DNA from: Synechococcus sp. A18-25c
GTDB taxonomy: Bacteria; Cyanobacteriota; Cyanobacteriia; PCC-6307; Cyanobiaceae
Reading direction: 5' to 3'
Length of the DNA: 64,000 nt
Assembly (NCBI RefSeq): GCF_014280035.1
Contig: NZ_CP047957.1
Coordinates: forward strand, 2,046,001 to 2,110,000
Positions 59,755 through 64,000 of the stretch are shown piece by piece. A program made the position numbers and the translations under genes. Each line of letters begins with the position of its first letter. The stretch's first letter is position 1. The notes under the pieces are model-generated. The model saw only the letters and a list, made by a program, of their open reading frames with translations, searched no databases and had not been told where the DNA came from.

Positions 59755-60486
59755 TTGTTCAGCGGGCTAATGCGCAACCAGAGCCTGGCTGAGCCGGTCC
59801 AAGCAACGTCACTCGGTTTCGCCGGGACTCCTTTCTGGGCCTCCTGCTTGGTGGTCCTCCCCGTGTTCGCTCAGGCACCTTGGGTTCGTTCCCAGCCCTT
59901 CACCGCTGCAATTTTCGGTTTCGTGCTGCTGACCGCAGGTTTGCTTAGTTCCTGGCTTGCGCCGTCGAAGAGGAAGGAACTTGGCGCGCTGCTCGTGGGC
60001 TTTAGTGGCAGCTGGCTGGCGGGGAGTCTGTTCTGGGGGTGGCTGTCCAGCCACCCCGTGCTGCATTTACCAGTGGAAGCCTTTGCATTGCCACTGGCCC
60101 TCACAGGTCTCAAGACACGCTGGCGGCTGGGCTGTGCGTTCTACCTCGCCTCCCTAATGGGAACAGGATTCACAGATCTGGCCATGGCCTTCACCAACGT
60201 GATGCCTCTCTGGCCACTGGTCGTCACGGCCACACCCTCTGAGGCGGGTTTGCTGCTTCAAGAAGCGGCAACACGTGTGATGCGGCCTGAATCTTTCCTG
60301 GTCATCACTGCCGCTGGGTTAGTGATCTTCCGTCTCGTGCGTGCCTGCCGAGTCCGAAGTTTGAAGCCATCACCCTCGTCAAGCAGTTGGGCCGTTGCAG
60401 CATCGGTGCTGGCGACGACCCTGCTGATTGACGGTCTCTTCCTCACCTTGTCCCTGTTATGGCCAGAACTCAGTGGACTGATCTGA
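59755..60486 (+). CDS. DUF3120 family membrane protein
   Basis: 243 residues, six or so hydrophobic helices (TPFWASCLVVLPVFAQAPW, AAIFGFVLLTAGLLSSWL, LLVGFSGSWLAGSLFWGWL). The family is confined to cyanobacteria and its role is unknown. TTG at 59755 is preferred because GGAGG lies seven bases upstream; the ATG at 59770 has no such site. psbU follows after 116 bases. Confidence 0.75.
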   Translation: MFSGLMRNQSLAEPVQATSLGFAGTPFWASCLVVLPVFAQAPWVRSQPFTAAIFGFVLLTAGLLSSWLAPSKRKELGALLVGFSGSWLAGSLFWGWLSSHPVLHLPVEAFALPLALTGLKTRWRLGCAFYLASLMGTGFTDLAMAFTNVMPLWPLVVTATPSEAGLLLQEAATRVMRPESFLVITAAGLVIFRLVRACRVRSLKPSPSSSSWAVAASVLATTLLIDGLFLTLSLLWPELSGLI

Positions 60487-60602
60487 AACGAACTGCAAAA
60501 ACTGCAGCGATGAATCATGGCTGGGGCTGAGGGCACTTGTAAGGTTTGCAAGCCGGCCCTGTCGGCATCCATCCCGTTCCGATCTCAAAGACGGAGACTT
60601 CC

Positions 60603-60980
60603 ATGAAGCGTCTGCTGTGCTGGCTCACCGGCATTGCTGTGATGGCAGGCCTGCTGATGAGCCTGGCCCTTCCCGCGAGTGTTCAGGCCGCAGAGATCCG
60701 CAATGTGGCCGACGACAAGATCGCTGAGCGCGGCGACAAGGTGGACCTCAACAATTCATCCGTTCGTCGTTTCCAGCAGTTTCCAGGCATGTACCCGACT
60801 CTCGCCGGCAAAATCGTGCTGGGTGGTCCCTACGAAACTGTCGAAGACGTGCTGTCCCTTGATTTGACAGACCGTCAGAAGGAATTGTTTGAAAAGTATC
60901 GCGAGAACTTCACCGTCACAGCTCCTTCGATTGCCCTGAACGAGGGCTTCGACCGCATCAACGACGGCCAGTACCGCTGA
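60603..60980 (+). CDS. psbU: photosystem II 12 kDa extrinsic protein
   Basis: 125 residues. Signal peptide for lumenal export (LLCWLTGIAVMAGLLMSLAL, cleavage near VQA-A); mature part with VDLNNSSVRRFQQFPGMYPT and KIVLGGPYETVEDVL, a helix-hairpin-helix-like PsbU fold. It stabilises the oxygen-evolving cluster. The ATG has GGAG six bases upstream. A strong terminator follows at 61023-61051. Confidence 0.97.
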   Translation: MKRLLCWLTGIAVMAGLLMSLALPASVQAAEIRNVADDKIAERGDKVDLNNSSVRRFQQFPGMYPTLAGKIVLGGPYETVEDVLSLDLTDRQKELFEKYRENFTVTAPSIALNEGFDRINDGQYR

Positions 60981-61022
60981 GCTTTTTCTGAACAAGCCGA
61001 TCTCCATCCATTGGATTGCGTT

Positions 61023-61051
61023 AAAACCGCCGGATTCCACGGCGGTTTTTT
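61023..61051 (+). terminator. intrinsic terminator of psbU
   Basis: AAAACCGCCG at 61023-61032 pairs with CGGCGGTTTT at 61040-61049 (10 base pairs, loop GATTCCA), followed by T to 61051. It ends only nine bases before the nadB ATG, so nadB expression must rely on readthrough or on a promoter inside the psbU tail. Confidence 0.85.
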
Positions 61052-61060
61052 GATTCACCC

Positions 61061-62746
61061 ATGACAGCGCGTCGCCAAGGAATGGAACCGATCCCCGCCG
61101 GTCCTTGGGATGTCGTTGTGGTCGGGGCCGGTGCCGCAGGCCTGATGACCTGTCTCGAGCTGCCTGATGGACTGCGAGTTCTGCTCGTCAATCGAAACAC
61201 CAGCCGTCGATCTTCCAGCCTTTGGGCACAAGGGGGCATCGCCTCCGTCACACGACCTGACGACAGCAGCAGTAGCCACGCCGCGGACACCATGCATGCC
61301 GGCGCAGGACTCTGCGACGGGGATTCCGTTCGTCTGTTGGTGGATCAGGCACCGCAATGTGTGGATCGGCTCCTGCAATTAGGCATGGAGTTTGATCGAA
61401 ACCGCGATGGCAGCCTCGCCACCACACTGGAAGCGGCCCACAGTCATCACCGAGTGCTGCATGTGCAAGATCGCACCGGTCATGCACTTGTCGATGTGCT
61501 GCGAGAACGGGCCGAGCAACGGCCGGGTCTTTTGCATCGTCGTGGCGTACGGGTTAGCCAACTCTGGGTCGAACACGGGCGATGCTGCGGCGTTCAGGTG
61601 GTGGATGGTTCCAGGCTGCAGTGGATCCGCTCAAGAGCCGTGGTCCTGGCGACCGGTGGCGGAGGCCATCTCTACACCAACACCACCAATCCGGCTCAGG
61701 CGGCAGGCGAGGGTGTGGCACTGGCCTGGAGCGCTGGCGCAGCCATCGAGGATCTGGAGTTTGTGCAGTTCCATCCCACAGCTCTCAAACTCCCGGATGC
61801 GCCTTGCTTTTTGATCTCAGAAGCCGTTCGTGGGGAGGGAGCTCGCCTGGTGGATGCCTCAGGGCAGAGCCCTGTTGCCGATCTGCACGGAGCCGATCTG
61901 GCTCCACGCGATCAAGTCAGCCGCGCCCTGCTCAAGTGCATGCGGGAGCAACACACGGACCACATCGGACTGGACTGGTCAGGGATCCCCCGTGAACAGG
62001 CCGAGCGCCGATTCCCGACTATTCTCGAACGCTGTCGACAACACAACCTGAATCCCCTGGAGCAACCAATTCCCGTGGCACCAGCAGCCCACTACTGGAT
62101 GGGGGGAGTCGCCACGGACCTGAGGGCCGCCACATCACTGCCGGGTCTCTATGCCGTTGGCGAAGTGGCCTGCACCGGTCTGCATGGTGCCAACCGACTG
62201 GCCAGTAACTCGCTGATGGAATGCCTCGTCTTTGCCCGACAGCTTGGCGAGATCGACCTTCCCCTAGCAAGCGAAACCGACCGAAGCCACTGGAATCCTT
62301 CTCAAGGTGGAAGTCAGATCACCGCGGACCGTGCCCGTAGCGAGGCCAGCATCGGTCACTTAATGCGAGAGATCGAACGGCTCAGCAAACAGTGCTGGGA
62401 TGTGGCCGGCGTGGATCGTTCCGTCAATGGGATGCGGCGCCTGTTGCAAACCACCGATCAGGCGAGTTTGCAAATGCAACAAGAACAACTGCTGCAGCTG
62501 GTCAAGGCACAACCTCAGGACCAGCCGCTCCAACTGGAAGAACCAAGTCGCCAGGAACTCAATCTATTGCTGGATCTTCTGCATCGCCAACGCACCAGCA
62601 TCCTGTTGCTCAAGGCCTGCCTGTTCCGAACCGAAAGCCGAGGGGGGCACTACCGCAGTGATGCTCCTGCCCCTCTTCCCCAGTGGCGCCGACACAGCCG
62701 TCAGGTGAGAGGGATGCCGATTCACACGCGCCAGGTCAGTGAATAA
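61061..62746 (+). CDS. nadB: L-aspartate oxidase
   Basis: 561 residues, flavoprotein making iminoaspartate for quinolinate and NAD synthesis. FAD loop VVVVGAGAAGLMTCLEL; SLWAQGGIAS; HRVLHVQDRTGHALVDVL; the active-site part VLATGGGGHLYTNTTNPAQ; VQFHPTAL and GANRLASNSLMECLVFARQ. The C-terminal helical domain (about 430-540) is complete. ATG at 61061, with another at 61082. Convergent with the VKOR-thioredoxin gene, with an 18-base gap. Confidence 0.93.
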   Translation: MTARRQGMEPIPAGPWDVVVVGAGAAGLMTCLELPDGLRVLLVNRNTSRRSSSLWAQGGIASVTRPDDSSSSHAADTMHAGAGLCDGDSVRLLVDQAPQCVDRLLQLGMEFDRNRDGSLATTLEAAHSHHRVLHVQDRTGHALVDVLRERAEQRPGLLHRRGVRVSQLWVEHGRCCGVQVVDGSRLQWIRSRAVVLATGGGGHLYTNTTNPAQAAGEGVALAWSAGAAIEDLEFVQFHPTALKLPDAPCFLISEAVRGEGARLVDASGQSPVADLHGADLAPRDQVSRALLKCMREQHTDHIGLDWSGIPREQAERRFPTILERCRQHNLNPLEQPIPVAPAAHYWMGGVATDLRAATSLPGLYAVGEVACTGLHGANRLASNSLMECLVFARQLGEIDLPLASETDRSHWNPSQGGSQITADRARSEASIGHLMREIERLSKQCWDVAGVDRSVNGMRRLLQTTDQASLQMQQEQLLQLVKAQPQDQPLQLEEPSRQELNLLLDLLHRQRTSILLLKACLFRTESRGGHYRSDAPAPLPQWRRHSRQVRGMPIHTRQVSE

Positions 62747-62764
62747 CGCGGCGAAGCTTGAGGC

Positions 62765-63706
62765 TCAGAAATTGGTATCACCCTTGAATCCCGACATCCT
62801 GGCCAGTGTCTTCAAGGGTTTCACACCAGAATCAAGCCTGCCGTTGATCTCCCAAGTGGGATAACCCTCAATATTTTTGCTTTCGCAAAGCGCTCGCTGG
62901 TTGTTCTGGCCGTCTGCAGCGCACTCAATGATGGTGAGTTTCTTGGCCGCTTCTTCACCGAAATCCTCCTTCTGCTCATGGCAGTGCGGACACCAATAAG
63001 CGCTGTACATCACCGCTCCGGTCGCTGTGAGGTGCTCAGCAAGCGCCACCTTGGCAGGGGTGCTTTCGGTGGTGACCAACGGCGGCGCACCAGGTCCGGT
63101 CAGTGCGGCATCGGGACGATCTGGATCCACAACTGACGACCAGATCAGGCTGCCGATGAGCACAGCCAGCGCCCAGAGAATGCCGCGGAACACCACCTGC
63201 CCGAAATCGTCCCAACCTCCACCGATCACCGCAAGAACCATCAGCAGCACCGACAGCGCCGCAGAGAGAGCGCAGAAGAAACAAAACGCCTGGATCTTGA
63301 AGACCATCAGCCCCACCAACACGAGGCTGAAGACGGCCATGCCGAGAGAGACGGTGAGCAGTCCCCACCAGGTGCGACGCGATAAATCCCCTCGGTTCTC
63401 CGCCAACCCTGGCAACAGAGGCACCAGCGCCATCACCACCACCGCCAGGTAAGCGACCAGCCCAACAAAGGACAGCGGAATGCTGAAGGTCTCGGTTTGG
63501 AGCAGCGTGCCCCAAGCACTGTTGAGCACCTTGTCGCACCCATCAGCCCCCAGCGGACAGGTGAGATCGCCGATCACCCCCCAGCGCTTCAGCGTGATCG
63601 ACCCTGTGTCGATCACGCCGACGGTTGCCAGGACCGCCATGGCGATGCGCGCCCATTTGAAACCTTGATCCTGACGACGGCGGCTGGTGAGTCGGGTGGT
63701 GCCCAT
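62765..63706 (-). CDS. vitamin K epoxide reductase-thioredoxin fusion protein
   Basis: 313 residues. About four to five membrane helices carry the VKOR quinone-site cysteines (FCFFCALSAALS, and CPLGADGCDKVLNS in the loop); a C-terminal thioredoxin-like domain has YWCPHCHEQKEDF as CxxC. Such fusions introduce disulfides in exported or lumenal proteins, and the cyanobacterial form is the structural model for human VKOR. ATG at 63706 is chosen; the frame is open to 63886 but would overlap rimO. Divergent from rimO. Confidence 0.92.
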   Translation of the reverse strand: MGTTRLTSRRRQDQGFKWARIAMAVLATVGVIDTGSITLKRWGVIGDLTCPLGADGCDKVLNSAWGTLLQTETFSIPLSFVGLVAYLAVVVMALVPLLPGLAENRGDLSRRTWWGLLTVSLGMAVFSLVLVGLMVFKIQAFCFFCALSAALSVLLMVLAVIGGGWDDFGQVVFRGILWALAVLIGSLIWSSVVDPDRPDAALTGPGAPPLVTTESTPAKVALAEHLTATGAVMYSAYWCPHCHEQKEDFGEEAAKKLTIIECAADGQNNQRALCESKNIEGYPTWEINGRLDSGVKPLKTLARMSGFKGDTNF

Positions 63707-63782
63707 GTGCACTGCACTTTGCCTTCGAATTCTGGCAGGCGTCAGCGCGAGATTTATGTTGATTGATTGATCCGTCGTGCCC

Positions 63783-64000
63783 ATGTCCCCGGACCAGCCC
63801 CCAGGCCGCGACGGAATTTGCACAAAGCCCACGGTGGCATTTGCCCATTTGGGCTGCGAGAAGAACCGTGTTGATACCGAGCACATGCTCGGCCTTCTAT
63901 CGCAAGCCGGTTATGGCGTGAGCAGCGATGAAAGCGACGCCAATGTCGTGGTGGTCAACACTTGCAGCTTCATCCAGGACGCCCGCGAAGAATCGGTTCG
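63783..64000 (+). CDS. rimO: ribosomal protein S12 methylthiotransferase (5' part)
   Basis: The first 72 codons are visible. [18 protein letters not shown] and [17 protein letters not shown] are the start of the UPF0004 domain of RimO, with the first two cluster cysteines. The enzyme methylthiolates Asp of S12 by radical SAM chemistry. ATG at 63783 is followed by a 14-residue leader before the domain. It runs off the right edge. Confidence 0.92.
   Translation, partial: MSPDQPPGRDGICTKPTVAFAHLGCEKNRVDTEHMLGLLSQAGYGVSSDESDANVVVVNTCSFIQDAREESV

Overview
The window is typical of a marine picocyanobacterium, most likely Synechococcus of the 5.1 type. Evidence: photosystem genes psaE and psbU; the cyanobacterial regulator PipX followed by PipY, SepF and ProC; families largely confined to cyanobacteria (DUF1823, DUF3120, DUF4079, PDZ/radical-SAM DUF512, YlqD); many GTG and TTG starts; moderately high GC; and an rRNA operon in the order 16S, tRNA-Ile, tRNA-Ala, 23S, 5S. 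No insertion sequence, prophage or CRISPR array was seen. Most of the window is dense core chromosome.

Layout. 1-3.9 kb: end of a NifU-like scaffold gene, a gamma-glutamylcyclotransferase-like gene without a standard start codon, a class V aminotransferase / C-S lyase, and MurE, a glutaredoxin-like protein and YidD on the minus strand. 3.9-8.8 kb: rpsD, then two overlapping PLP genes of transsulfuration (one MetB/MetC-like, one resembling fungal cystathionine gamma-synthase) and cysK. 8.8-17.3 kb: a minus-strand run lipB, acyl-CoA/ACP ligase, ylqD, pdhC, a KimA-like permease, queA and a DUF1345 protein. 17.3-22.0 kb: plus-strand hpf, a deoC homologue lacking the Schiff-base lysine, recO, an MFS carrier and a glycosyltransferase. 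22.0-26.8 kb: minus-strand der, ecfT, pipX, pipY, sepF, proC. 26.9-34.8 kb: YkuD transpeptidase, DUF1823, a ribbon-helix-helix-like protein, dus, DUF4079, cobI, then mtnD, a 77-residue protein and a low-GC seven-bladed propeller protein lying between cobI and miaE-aroQ.

34.9-46.2 kb: tRNA-Tyr and tRNA-Thr, a gene-poor kilobase, then glpK-glpD, a trehalose-synthase-like GH13 enzyme, an aldehyde dehydrogenase, a LysM protein, recQ and an unrecognised 358-residue protein. 46.3-48.8 kb: psaE-mutM and mtnB-mtnC. 48.8-54.8 kb: the minus-strand rRNA operon, whose flanks carry complementary segments able to form 16S and 23S processing stems. 54.8-64 kb: an inositol-monophosphatase family gene, a TolC-like protein, DUF512, uppP, DUF3120, psbU, nadB, a VKOR-thioredoxin fusion and the start of rimO.

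Sulfur amino-acid metabolism recurs: cysteine synthesis (CysK), transsulfuration (two CGS-family enzymes), a possible C-S lyase, and three methionine-salvage enzymes (MtnB, MtnC, MtnD) placed at two separate sites. The least explained items are the CTG-start or readthrough cyclotransferase, the degenerate DeoC, the fungal-type CGS, and the propeller protein with its small neighbour.
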